NCBI RefSeq assembly: GCF_021109255.1 | Contig: NZ_JAJODG010000001.1 | Reading direction: 5' to 3' (one strand) | Source: Merdimmobilis hominis | GTDB taxonomy: Bacteria; Bacillota; Clostridia; Oscillospirales; Ruminococcaceae | Length of the DNA stretch: 64,000 nt | Part shown: positions 25,505-33,395 of the stretch, one piece after another | How positions within the stretch are numbered: position 1 is the first letter of the stretch | How the letters are laid out: every line of letters begins with the position of its first letter | Translations under genes and position numbers: made by a program | The notes under the pieces: model-generated | Databases searched by the model: none | Seen by the model: only the letters and a program-made list of their open reading frames with translations | What the model was told of the DNA's origin: nothing

Positions 25505-26218
25505 TTACAAGGGGGATTTTGCTATTTTTGCAGAGGGCCTTGGATATTTTGCCGGAGTTTGCGATATTTTTTGAATCACAACGACACTTCGCTTATTCTC
25601 CTTCGGCAGCACATAACGATCCACCTTTTCCAGCTTGCCCCCCAGCAGCTGGATGGCTTTTTGCGCCCCGGCCACTTCCTCTTCACAGTCGTATCCTTTT
25701 AAGGCGATGAACAAGCCTCCCACCTTGACAAAGGGGAGACAGTACTCTGCCAGGACAGCCAAATCTGCAACTGCCCGGGCGGTGGCAATATCAAACCGCT
25801 CCCGATACTCAGGTTTGCGGCCCGCTTCCTCCGCTCGGAAATGGATGGCGGTATTCTCCTGTCCCAAAGCTTGAGACAATGCCTGTAAAAAAGTCACCCG
25901 CTTGTTGAGGCTGTCCAAAAGGGTGAGGTCTACATCTGGCCGGGCAATCTTCACCGGCACCGAAGGGAAACCTGCCCCAGTGCCCACATCGATCATAGAC
26001 GAACCTTCCTGGAGAGGCACACTTTTGAGCAGCATCAAGCTGTCGAGGAAATGTTTGATGACAATATCATCCGGCTGGGTGATGGCAGTCAAGTTCATTT
26101 TCTGGTTCCACTCCAGCAAGGTGTCGGCATAGGTGCCAAACTGCTCTACCATCCTGTCCGTCAGGGAAAACCCATACTCCTCCCCATAGGTCTTCAACTG
26201 TTCATTCGAGATTGTCAT
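25505..26218 (-). CDS. rsmG: 16S rRNA (guanine-527 N7)-methyltransferase RsmG
   Basis: A 237-aa S-adenosylmethionine-dependent methyltransferase acting on 16S rRNA G527. The SAM-binding motif is MIDVGTGAGFPSVPVKI, with a DLTLLDSLNKR acidic segment and ATARAVADL. The start at MTISNEQLKTYG overlaps the mnmG end by 17 nt, so the two are translationally coupled. The C-terminal 20 residues are Lys/Pro-rich and slightly longer than usual. Confidence 0.96.
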   Translation of the reverse strand: MTISNEQLKTYGEEYGFSLTDRMVEQFGTYADTLLEWNQKMNLTAITQPDDIVIKHFLDSLMLLKSVPLQEGSSMIDVGTGAGFPSVPVKIARPDVDLTLLDSLNKRVTFLQALSQALGQENTAIHFRAEEAGRKPEYRERFDIATARAVADLAVLAEYCLPFVKVGGLFIALKGYDCEEEVAGAQKAIQLLGGKLEKVDRYVLPKENKRSVVVIQKISQTPAKYPRPSAKIAKSPL

Positions 26219-28103
26219 GGCCTTTTCCCTCCTGTTTTTTCTGCTCTAAATAGATGATCAATACCGAAATATCCGCTGGGCTCACCCCAGAGATGCGGGA
26301 AGCCTGCCCCAAATTGATGGGCCGCACCAAATCCAGCTTTTCCCGCGCTTCCAACCGAAGACCTTGAATGGTGGAATAAACCATGTCCTCTGGCAGAGGG
26401 GTTCCCTCCAAACGGCGCATTTCTTCCACTTGGGCCAATTGTTTTTTGATATACCCTTCGTATTTGATAGAGACTTCTACCTCCTCCGCCACCGCCCGGG
26501 GAAGCTCCGGCCGCTTGGGATCAAAGGGAGCCAGATCCTCATACCCAATTTGTGGCCGCCGGATCAGCTCCACCGCCTTCATCCCTGTGGTGAGCGGGAC
26601 TGTTTCACGTGAAACCAACATGGCGTTCAATGCATCCGAAGGGACGATGGTCAACCCTTGAAGACGCTTGATCTCCCCTTCCACCTGGGCTTGCTTCTCC
26701 AAAAACTTCTGCCACCTCTCCTCATCGATCAGCCCCAATTCATGGCCAATAGGGGTAAGCCGGACATCCGCATTGTCCTGCCGCAAGATCAGCCGGTACT
26801 CCGACCGGGAGGTCATCATCCGGTAGGGGTCGGAACATCCCTTGGTCACCAGGTCATCAATCAAAGTGCCGATATAAGAGGATGCCCGATCCAAAATCAG
26901 CGGGTCTTTTCCCTGCAAAGACCGCACTGCATTAATCCCAGCGATCAACCCTTGGGCTGCCGCCTCCTCATACCCGGAGGTGCCATTGAACTGTCCCGCG
27001 CCATACAAACCAGGCACTGTTTTAAACTCTAAGGAAGGCTTTAAGGCCAGAGGGTCCACACAATCGTATTCAATGGCATAGGCATTTCGCATGATCTGCA
27101 CATTCTCAAATCCCTTGATGGTGCGGTAAAAGGCCAACTGGACATCCTCCGGCAGGCTGGTGGAGAGCCCCTGGAGATAGATTTCGTCGGTATCCATCCC
27201 CATCGGCTCCACAAACACCTGATGGCGGGGCTTGTCGGCAAACCGCATAATTTTATCCTCAATACTGGGGCAATACCGAGGGCCGATCCCCTCAATCTGG
27301 CCGCCGTACATGGCAGACCGGCCAATGTTCTCCTGGATGACCCGGTGGGTCTCCTCATTGGTATAGGCGATGTGGCAAATTGCCTGATTTTTCAGCTCCC
27401 CTTCGGTCGAAAAGGAAAACGGGGTGATGGGGTCATCCCCCTCCTGCTCCTCCAGTTGAGAAAAGTCAATGGAACTTCGCTCCACCCGGGCAGGGGTCCC
27501 GGTTTTAAACCGACGCAGGGGAAGGCCGATCTGCACTAGGGAATCGCTGAGCCGTTTGGCGGCGTGCATCCCATCTGGGCCGCTGGAAAAAACCTGATCC
27601 CCCACAAAAATCTTCCCGTTGAGGAAAGTCCCAGAACATATGATCGCAACTTTTACTGGATGGACAGCCCCCAACCGGGTGACCACCGACTCTACCTGGC
27701 CCTCCTCATCGGTGCGGATCTCCACCACCTCTGCCTGTTTCACATGGAGGTTTTGCTGCCGCTCCACCGCCCGCTTCATATAGATATGGTACTGAGCCCG
27801 GTCCGCCTGGACCCGCAGGCTGTGGACCGCTGGCCCCTTCCCCCGGTTTAGCATCCTGCTCTGAATAAAGGTGGCGTCTGCGGCCTTGCCCATCTCCCCT
27901 CCCAAGGCGTCAATCTCCCGGACCAAATGCCCCTTGGCCGTCCCGCCGATGGAGGGATTGCAAGGCATGTTGGCGATGGCGTCCAAACTCATGGTAAACA
28001 GCACGGTGGATGCCCCCAGCCGGGCGGCGGCCAAAGCGGCCTCCACCCCAGCATGTCCCGCGCCGATCACTGCAATGTCAAAGGGTTGTGCTTGATATTC
28101 CAT
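26202..28103 (-). CDS. mnmG: tRNA uridine-34 carboxymethylaminomethyl synthesis enzyme MnmG (GidA)
   Basis: A 633-aa FAD-dependent enzyme that, with MnmE, installs cmnm5 on the wobble uridine of tRNAs. The FAD-binding GAGHAGVEAALAAARLG lies near the N-terminus. PCNPSIGGTAKGHLVREIDALGG and the catalytic-region cysteines are present. The C-terminal helical domain includes RISGVSPADISVL. Length is full. A parS site is embedded in the coding sequence at 26601-26616. Confidence 0.98.
   Translation of the reverse strand: MEYQAQPFDIAVIGAGHAGVEAALAAARLGASTVLFTMSLDAIANMPCNPSIGGTAKGHLVREIDALGGEMGKAADATFIQSRMLNRGKGPAVHSLRVQADRAQYHIYMKRAVERQQNLHVKQAEVVEIRTDEEGQVESVVTRLGAVHPVKVAIICSGTFLNGKIFVGDQVFSSGPDGMHAAKRLSDSLVQIGLPLRRFKTGTPARVERSSIDFSQLEEQEGDDPITPFSFSTEGELKNQAICHIAYTNEETHRVIQENIGRSAMYGGQIEGIGPRYCPSIEDKIMRFADKPRHQVFVEPMGMDTDEIYLQGLSTSLPEDVQLAFYRTIKGFENVQIMRNAYAIEYDCVDPLALKPSLEFKTVPGLYGAGQFNGTSGYEEAAAQGLIAGINAVRSLQGKDPLILDRASSYIGTLIDDLVTKGCSDPYRMMTSRSEYRLILRQDNADVRLTPIGHELGLIDEERWQKFLEKQAQVEGEIKRLQGLTIVPSDALNAMLVSRETVPLTTGMKAVELIRRPQIGYEDLAPFDPKRPELPRAVAEEVEVSIKYEGYIKKQLAQVEEMRRLEGTPLPEDMVYSTIQGLRLEAREKLDLVRPINLGQASRISGVSPADISVLIIYLEQKKQEGKGHDNLE
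26601..26616. promoter_or_regulatory. parS site 2, inside mnmG
   Basis: TGTTTCACGTGAAACC matches 15 of 16 positions of the consensus parS. It lies within mnmG, about 4 kb from the first parS and about 7 kb from dnaA. Confidence 0.9.
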
Positions 28104-28151
28104 GGATAACTCCCCCTCTCCCCGGTGTGGGGAAAGACTATAACCAATCTA

Positions 28152-28315
28152 TTTTCCACAGCGTTTTCCCCTGGGGGAAAACGCTGGTTTGCTTCTGCAC
28201 TATTATAACAAACTCAGTGCTTTTCCACCAGAGGAAAATTCCGTGGAAAACCTTGACTCCCCAGTTTTCCTTCTTGGCTCATCTTTTTTCCACAGCGGAT
28301 TTCTTCCTTTCCACC
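28152..28315. promoter_or_regulatory. Cluster of DnaA-box-like sites upstream of mnmG
   Basis: TTTTCCACA occurs at 28152-28160 and 28286-28294, TTTTCCACC at 28221-28229, CGTGGAAAA (minus-strand TTTTCCACG) at 28242-28250 and CTTTCCACC at 28307-28315. The DnaA consensus is TTATNCACA. The same TTTTCCACA form occurs twice in the dnaA-dnaN gap. A palindrome at 28158-28184 (CAGCGTTTTCCCC) overlaps the first. Confidence 0.45.
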
Positions 28316-28362
28316 GGGAAAAACCTCTTCTGCCCTCCCCTCTGACAGATAAAAAATAGGGA

Positions 28363-28402
28363 CCGGCTGCCCCACGAGAAGGGGGACAGCCCGGCCCCGG
28401 TT
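28363..28402 (-). terminator. Hairpin between mnmE and mnmG
   Basis: GGGCCGGGCTGTCCCCC on minus pairs imperfectly with GGGGCAGCCGGTCCC. A T-rich stretch follows. It could separate the mnmE and mnmG transcripts. Confidence 0.55.
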
Positions 28403-28408
28403 TTCCTT

Positions 28409-28528
28409 CTATTTTACCATAAAGTCTGCACAAACCATAAGAATTGCAAAGCGGCTGCTGCCGCAAAGGGCTTCGCCCTGCAAGCAATTCTTCGAATGGC
28501 ACAGCTTCGCTGTGGCTATTTTCCCACA
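28409..28528 (-). repeat. Dispersed 120-bp structured element, copy C
   Basis: On minus, between mnmE and mnmG. Stems are CACAGC-GAA-GCTGTG, AGAATTGC / GCAATTCT, AGGGCGAAGCCCT and GCGGC-AGCA-GCCGC. The trailing end reads TATGGTAAAATAG (28409-28421). The leading end GGGAAAATAG merges with the last codons and TAG stop of mnmE. Confidence 0.8.
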
Positions 28529-29877
28529 CAGAACTGGGCGAACACCTGGCCCACCACTGCATCGGTGGCCCGCTCACCAGTCAACTCTAAAAGGGCGTTC
28601 AGCCCTTCATCGATGCACACGGTGGCAGCATCCAAGGTGAGGGCGGAGCCAACCGCTTCGATGGCGTCATCCAAAGCGGATTTGGCCCGCAGGATGCACC
28701 CTCTCTGGCGCTCATTGGCCAAGATGGGGGCGGAACCATCGATCTGGTGAAGGGACAGCACCTCCCGGATGGCGGCAGAAAGGGCATCCATCCCTTCCCC
28801 ATTGGCCGCAGAGACCTCCACCACCTGGGGAATCCACTGGGCGATTTCCTCCCGCTGAATCTTGCGGGGAAGGTCGGTTTTGTTGAGAACCGCCACTGCC
28901 GGACGGCCTTGCAACGCCTCCAACAGCTCCCTGTCCTCCCTGGTCAAGGAATCGGAGCTGTCAAACACCGCCAACACCAGCCCGCTGTCCTCCATACGGC
29001 GGCGTGCCAAATCCACCCCCACCGATTCCACCGGGTCGTCGGTAGCCCGGATGCCCGCTGTGTCCGCCAGGTTGAGCACCACATCCTCCAGCCGGATCAC
29101 ATCCTCCACCACATCCCGAGTGGTGCCGGGAATGTCGGTGACAATGCTGCGCTGGGCCCCGGCCAGCAAATTCATCAAGGTGGACTTGCCCACGTTGGGC
29201 CGGCCGATGATAGCGGTATCCACTCCTTCCCGCAGGATACGCCCTAAGTCATATGTGGAGAGGAGCTGCTCCAACTGATCCCGACAGCCGCTCAGAGAAT
29301 GAAGGAGGGAACCCGTCTCCACTTCCTCGATGTCCTCCTCTGGGTAGTCCACCCAGGCTGCAAGGTGTCCAGCCAGGCCGAGAAGAATCTTCTCAATCCC
29401 CTGTACCCTTTGAGATAAAGCCCCATCCCGGGCCGACAGGGCCGCTCTGGTGGCATTCTTATTTTGGGAGGAGATCAGATCCATCACCGCCTCCGCCTGG
29501 GTCAGATTCACCTTCCCGTTTAAAAAAGCCCGCTTGGTGAATTCCCCTGGGCCGGCTAAAACCGCCCCTTGGTCCAAGACCGCCCGCAGCACCCGCTGGA
29601 GCACATACACCCCGCCGTGGCAGGAAAGTTCTGCCACATCTTCGCCGGTGTAGCTCTTTGGGGCCCGGTAGACCGACAGAATGGCTTCATCCACCTGGCC
29701 ATCCTGGTCGAAAACACGGCCATAGGCGCTAGTAAACCCTTTCATGGAGGAAATATCCCGTTCTCCAGCTGGGCGGAATACCCGGGCGGCAATGGCCAGA
29801 GCCTCTGGGCCAGAGACCCGAACAATGCCGATCCCTCCCACTGCCAAGGGTGTGGAGATCGCCGCAATGGTGCTCAT
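28516..29877 (-). CDS. mnmE: tRNA modification GTPase MnmE (TrmE)
   Basis: A 453-aa GTPase partner of MnmG. The N-terminal tetrahydrofolate-binding domain starts MSTIAAISTPLAVGGIGIVR. The G domain at about 215-370 has GRPNVGKSTLMN, DIPGTTRD, DTAGI and NKTD. The C-terminus FCVGK matches the conserved FCIGK end carrying the catalytic Cys. AAAGGATGG precedes the ATG at 29877. The stop codon lies within repeat copy C. Confidence 0.97.
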   Translation of the reverse strand: MSTIAAISTPLAVGGIGIVRVSGPEALAIAARVFRPAGERDISSMKGFTSAYGRVFDQDGQVDEAILSVYRAPKSYTGEDVAELSCHGGVYVLQRVLRAVLDQGAVLAGPGEFTKRAFLNGKVNLTQAEAVMDLISSQNKNATRAALSARDGALSQRVQGIEKILLGLAGHLAAWVDYPEEDIEEVETGSLLHSLSGCRDQLEQLLSTYDLGRILREGVDTAIIGRPNVGKSTLMNLLAGAQRSIVTDIPGTTRDVVEDVIRLEDVVLNLADTAGIRATDDPVESVGVDLARRRMEDSGLVLAVFDSSDSLTREDRELLEALQGRPAVAVLNKTDLPRKIQREEIAQWIPQVVEVSAANGEGMDALSAAIREVLSLHQIDGSAPILANERQRGCILRAKSALDDAIEAVGSALTLDAATVCIDEGLNALLELTGERATDAVVGQVFAQFCVGK

Positions 29878-29952
29878 CACATACCATCCTTTCAATAAGA
29901 ATGGCACCCCCGCGGGCCTCTGCGGGCCTTTGAGAGTGCCATTGTATCTTCT

Positions 29953-30828
29953 CTAATCGTCGATTTCGATTTTGCCGAACAGGGGCAGGTCGGCGGCCTC
30001 AGAAGGCGGGGCAGAACGGAGAATCCGCTCCTCCTCGGAGATGGGTGCTCTCGGTGCCTCCGGCTCTTTCAACTCCTCCCGCTCCCGGTAGGGTCTGCGC
30101 TCCCGGCTGCTCTTCCCCTCACCGCGGCTTTCCCCAGAGGGCCTGCCGCCCCGGCGGGAGCCGCCTTTGCCTTTGCCTCGTCCATCGGTACGGGGCTTCT
30201 TCGGATTGGCAGAGCTGATCACTACCCGGCGGTTGGGCTCTTCCCCCACCGAAGTGGACAGCGCCCCTTCCACCTGGGATACAGCGGCGTGGATTATCCG
30301 GCGCTCATAGGGGTTCATAGGCTCCAAAGTGGAGCTCCGGCCGGTTTTGACCGCATTGTTGGCCAATTTCTTCGCCAAGGTTTCCAAGGTTTTTTCCCGT
30401 TTTTCCCGGTAGTTGCCGCTGTCGATGGTCACACGCATATAATCGCCGTCCGCCCGGTTGGCCACCAGGCCGGTCAGATACTGGAGGGCATCCAAAGTCT
30501 CGCCGCGACGGCCGATGATGACGCCCAACCCCTCGCCGCTGAGGGTGATGACCGCATTGTTGTTCTCCTCCACCTTGGCGGTTACCTCCACATGGGGCAA
30601 GCCGATCTCGGTGAGAATGTCTTTGATATAGGCAACTGCGATCTCCGCCTTGTCGCTGGATTCTTGGTAGACACGAACCTTGGCAGGCTGGGCGCCGATG
30701 CCGAAAAAGCCTTTTTTGGGCAGGTCGATGATCTCAATTTCCACTTCTTCCCGGGGCAGGCCAATCCGGTCGCAGGCGAGTTCAATAGCCTCTTCCACGG
30801 TTTTCGCTGTCATGGTACATTCTTTCAT
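29953..30828 (-). CDS. jag: RNA-binding protein Jag/KhpB
   Basis: A 291-aa cytoplasmic RNA-binding protein linked to cell elongation control and to YidC. The Jag-N domain spans 1-55 (PKKGFFGIG). The KH domain at about 85-160 has GVIIGRRGETLDALQYLTG. The R3H domain at about 165-215 has MNPYERRIIHAAVSQ. An unusually long Gly/Arg/Lys/Glu-rich tail (about 220-275, KGGSRRGGRPSG) follows, probably disordered. AGGAGG lies 9 nt before the start. Confidence 0.93.
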   Translation of the reverse strand: MKECTMTAKTVEEAIELACDRIGLPREEVEIEIIDLPKKGFFGIGAQPAKVRVYQESSDKAEIAVAYIKDILTEIGLPHVEVTAKVEENNNAVITLSGEGLGVIIGRRGETLDALQYLTGLVANRADGDYMRVTIDSGNYREKREKTLETLAKKLANNAVKTGRSSTLEPMNPYERRIIHAAVSQVEGALSTSVGEEPNRRVVISSANPKKPRTDGRGKGKGGSRRGGRPSGESRGEGKSSRERRPYREREELKEPEAPRAPISEEERILRSAPPSEAADLPLFGKIEIDD

Positions 30829-30857
30829 AAAAGGGCACCTCCTCAGGTTGCGTCCTG

Positions 30858-31925
30858 TTATTTCAGGTCGTCGTCGGTGACTTCCACATATTCCTCACCG
30901 TATTTTTCCGCATCCCGCTTGCGGGCGGCAGCCAATTTCATCCGGTTGATTTCCTTTTGAGTCAGGGCTTTTTCCGCCGCCGCGGCATCCCCCTGCTTCA
31001 TCCGTTTCTTTGCTTCAATCTTCTCTTTGCGCTCCTGCTCCTTGCGGGCAGCGGCCTCTTCCTTCGCTTTTTTGACCATCTCCACCGGGTCATAGATCTT
31101 GTTGAGGATGTAGGACTGAGCCGCAGAGAACACGTTGGAAAGCAGCCAGTACACGCCGACGCCGGCGGGCACCTGGAAGGCGATAAATACACTCATCAAA
31201 GGCATCATCAGCAGCATGCTTTTGTTCATGCTGGCCGCCGCGCCGTCTTCGCCGGTGGTGGCGCTGCTGAGCTTCATGCTGATCAGGCTCATGCCCAGGG
31301 CGGAAAGGCCGGACAGGATGGGAATCAACAGGTAAATATTGACCGCCATTGTGGGGACAACTCCCAGATCCATGCCGAAGAAGGTGAAATCAAAATTCGA
31401 AATTTTATCCACCACATCGGCGCCCAGGGAAGAGAAAGCCCCCGCATTCTGATGCACCGCATTGATGATGCTCATCTCCACGCTGTGCATATTCATGCCG
31501 CCTTCCCCCAGCACCTGCTTGGCGATTTCGGTCGCCGCATTGATGGTGTCGGCCGGCAGCCGCAGGATGTGCTTCAAGGGGTAATAAATGACATCAATCA
31601 AGCCAAAGAGGATGGGAAACTGGATGAGGACAGGAAGGCAACCGCTCATAGGGTTGTAATTTTCCTTCTCATAAAGCTTCAGAAGCTCCTCATTGAGCTT
31701 TTCCTTGTTATTTGCATATTTTTTCTGGATCTCTTCCATTTTTGGCCGGAAAGCGGCCATTTTGACCATGGACTTCTGCTGTTTCACAGCAAACGGCACC
31801 AACACCAATTTGGTGAGGATGGTAAACAGGATCAGCGCCAGGCCGTAGTTGTTTACCAGGTGGTAGCACAGAAACATGATCCACCCCAAGGGGTAACCAA
31901 GGATGGCGTAAATGGTTCTCATCAT
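30858..31925 (-). CDS. yidC: Membrane protein insertase YidC (SpoIIIJ/OxaA)
   Basis: A 355-aa insertase that folds and inserts membrane proteins with or without SecYEG. It has the Gram-positive five-span layout. TM1 contains YPLGWIMFLCYHLV, the substrate-groove Arg is expected in the LVPFAVKQQKSM region, and C-terminal spans include GVGVYWLLSNVFS. The C-terminal tail (about 285-355) is strongly charged (K, R and E) and may contact ribosomes. It is followed by jag 30 nt downstream. Confidence 0.95.
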   Translation of the reverse strand: MMRTIYAILGYPLGWIMFLCYHLVNNYGLALILFTILTKLVLVPFAVKQQKSMVKMAAFRPKMEEIQKKYANNKEKLNEELLKLYEKENYNPMSGCLPVLIQFPILFGLIDVIYYPLKHILRLPADTINAATEIAKQVLGEGGMNMHSVEMSIINAVHQNAGAFSSLGADVVDKISNFDFTFFGMDLGVVPTMAVNIYLLIPILSGLSALGMSLISMKLSSATTGEDGAAASMNKSMLLMMPLMSVFIAFQVPAGVGVYWLLSNVFSAAQSYILNKIYDPVEMVKKAKEEAAARKEQERKEKIEAKKRMKQGDAAAAEKALTQKEINRMKLAAARKRDAEKYGEEYVEVTDDDLK

Positions 31926-31987
31926 AACAATAGGTCCTCCAGATCGGATGGTGTACTAGGCGGATGGAGTCTGCCAAATATCGCCCT

Positions 31988-32209
31988 TTACTCCAAGTGG
32001 TCGGGCACGGGGTCATATCCGCCTTTGCAAAAGGGGTGGCATCTCAGAATCCGTTTAACGGCAAGTAGCCCGCCCCGATACGCTCCATATTTGGATATGG
32101 CCTGGTACGCGTATGTGGAACAGGTTGGATAAAACCTGCAGCAAGCAGGCCTATAGGGCGAAATCGCCTTTTGATAAAAACGGATGACTGCCAAAAACAG
32201 TTTTTTCAT
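31988..32209 (-). CDS. yidD: Membrane protein insertion efficiency factor YidD
   Basis: A 73-aa peripheral membrane protein with the family hallmark RFYPTCSTYAYQAISKYG and the conserved RCHPFCKGGYDPVP. It lies between rnpA and yidC as in most Firmicutes. The upstream RBS is weak, so it may be translationally coupled to rnpA, 46 nt away. Confidence 0.95.
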   Translation of the reverse strand: MKKLFLAVIRFYQKAISPYRPACCRFYPTCSTYAYQAISKYGAYRGGLLAVKRILRCHPFCKGGYDPVPDHLE

Positions 32210-32255
32210 ATTGCATATTGCCCCAAAAGGACGGCCGACTGCCGCTTGGAGCGTT

Positions 32256-32633
32256 TTATTCCGCCGGAGCGGTCTGCTGGGGTTTGGATGGCTCTGGCTT
32301 CTGCAGCAAGCCCAGCTTCTGCAGCTGCTTGTCCATCACGCGCTGCACCTCCTGCATCTTCACTTGGGTGGTGCGTCCCCGGGCGACAAAAACGATATCC
32401 CAGCCTTTGACCACAGTGGGCTCCATCTGGCGGTATGCCTCCCGGATAATTCTCCTTGCACGGTTTCGTTTACAAGCTTTTCCAATTTTCTTGGTGGCGG
32501 TGATGCCCACCCTGGCCCGGCCTTTTCGGTTCTTGACAGCATAGGTGACCAGAAGGGGGTGCACAGCGCTTTTCCCAGCGCGGTAGACCTTTTTAAAGTC
32601 TCGGTTTTGATTGAGTGTGACTGTATGAAGCAT
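32256..32633 (-). CDS. rnpA: Ribonuclease P protein component
   Basis: A 125-aa basic protein that binds the RNase P RNA and helps cleave tRNA 5' leaders. It starts MLHTVTLNQNRDFKKVYRAG and contains the RNR motif region ACKRNRARRIIREAYR. The C-terminal tail is Gln/Pro-rich. An inverted repeat (GCCCGCCGG / CCGGCGGGC, 32690-32709) in the rpmH-rnpA gap may modulate read-through. Confidence 0.96.
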   Translation of the reverse strand: MLHTVTLNQNRDFKKVYRAGKSAVHPLLVTYAVKNRKGRARVGITATKKIGKACKRNRARRIIREAYRQMEPTVVKGWDIVFVARGRTTQVKMQEVQRVMDKQLQKLGLLQKPEPSKPQQTAPAE

Positions 32634-32754
32634 GGAAAGTGCCTTTCATGCCGGTTTTGCAGATTTTCCTTTTTATGATCCGGCAGACAGCCCGCCGGTT
32701 TCGGCGGGCGCCGGGTCATAAAAAGAAAGACCACAAAAAGGTTGTGGCCGGCAA

Positions 32755-32889
32755 TTAGTGAGTTAAACGGGCTCTGCCTTTCGCTCTTCTGCGAGCAAGC
32801 ACTTTTCTTCCGTTTTTCGTGCTCATTCTCTTGCGGAAACCATGCTCTTTCTTTCTGTGGATCTTCTTAGGCTGATAGGTTCTAAGCAT
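32755..32889 (-). CDS. rpmH: 50S ribosomal protein L34
   Basis: A 44-aa highly basic ribosomal protein beginning MLRTYQPKKIHRKKEHGFRK and ending in RARLTH, which matches L34 over its whole length. The ATG is at 32889 with a GGAGG 8-9 nt upstream (read on minus). It is first gene of the leftward rpmH-rnpA-yidD-yidC-jag cluster. Confidence 0.98.
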   Translation of the reverse strand: MLRTYQPKKIHRKKEHGFRKRMSTKNGRKVLARRRAKGRARLTH

Positions 32890-33395
32890 CAAAATACCCT
32901 CCTTTCGGGGCGAAACCTTGCAAGATAACAGTATAGCCTACACGGGGCAAAATTGTCAATAGAAAAAATGGTTTTTTCCCGGTTCCAAAGCCATTTTTCC
33001 CTGTTTTGGAGGCGATTTTTTCCATCTTCCCCCTGAGGGCGGCCGTTTTTGCCGGAAAAATTCCCCTTGCTTCTGTTTTTGCTGGGTTGCCGGCGCCTTT
33101 GTTTGCCACGCCGCCCTCCAGCTTCCCCCTCCTGGATAAACCCAGGGATTTCCACCTGTTTCCATCCTTTGGTTTCCCTTTTCCATTCCATCTTCCCCAA
33201 CCGGGATTTTTTGCTGTTTATACTATTATATAATATATTCACACAGGGCTGTTGAAAAGCTTGAAATAAACATTCCACTTATGCTACAATAACTCTGTTG
33301 AAGATCGGTGGAAAAAGTTTTTTCAACACACCTTTCCCAGTTGATCAACCCCTTTTCCACCGACCCGGAAATTTAATCGGAAGGACGATCAAACC
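32890..33395. other. rpmH-dnaA divergent intergenic region
   Basis: About 500 nt without a gene. It is AT-rich around 33225-33242 (TATTATATAATATA), which can give a leftward -10 for rpmH. The rightward dnaA promoter is at 33261-33290. Sites resembling DnaA boxes (GGTGGAAAA near 33308, TTTTCCACC near 33354) flank it. It is a possible second half of a bipartite origin. Confidence 0.55.
33261..33290 (+). promoter_or_regulatory. Promoter of dnaA
   Basis: TTGAAA (33261-33266) and TACAAT (33285-33290) are 18 nt apart, about 105 nt before the dnaA start. DnaA-box-like sites nearby fit autoregulation. Confidence 0.55.
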
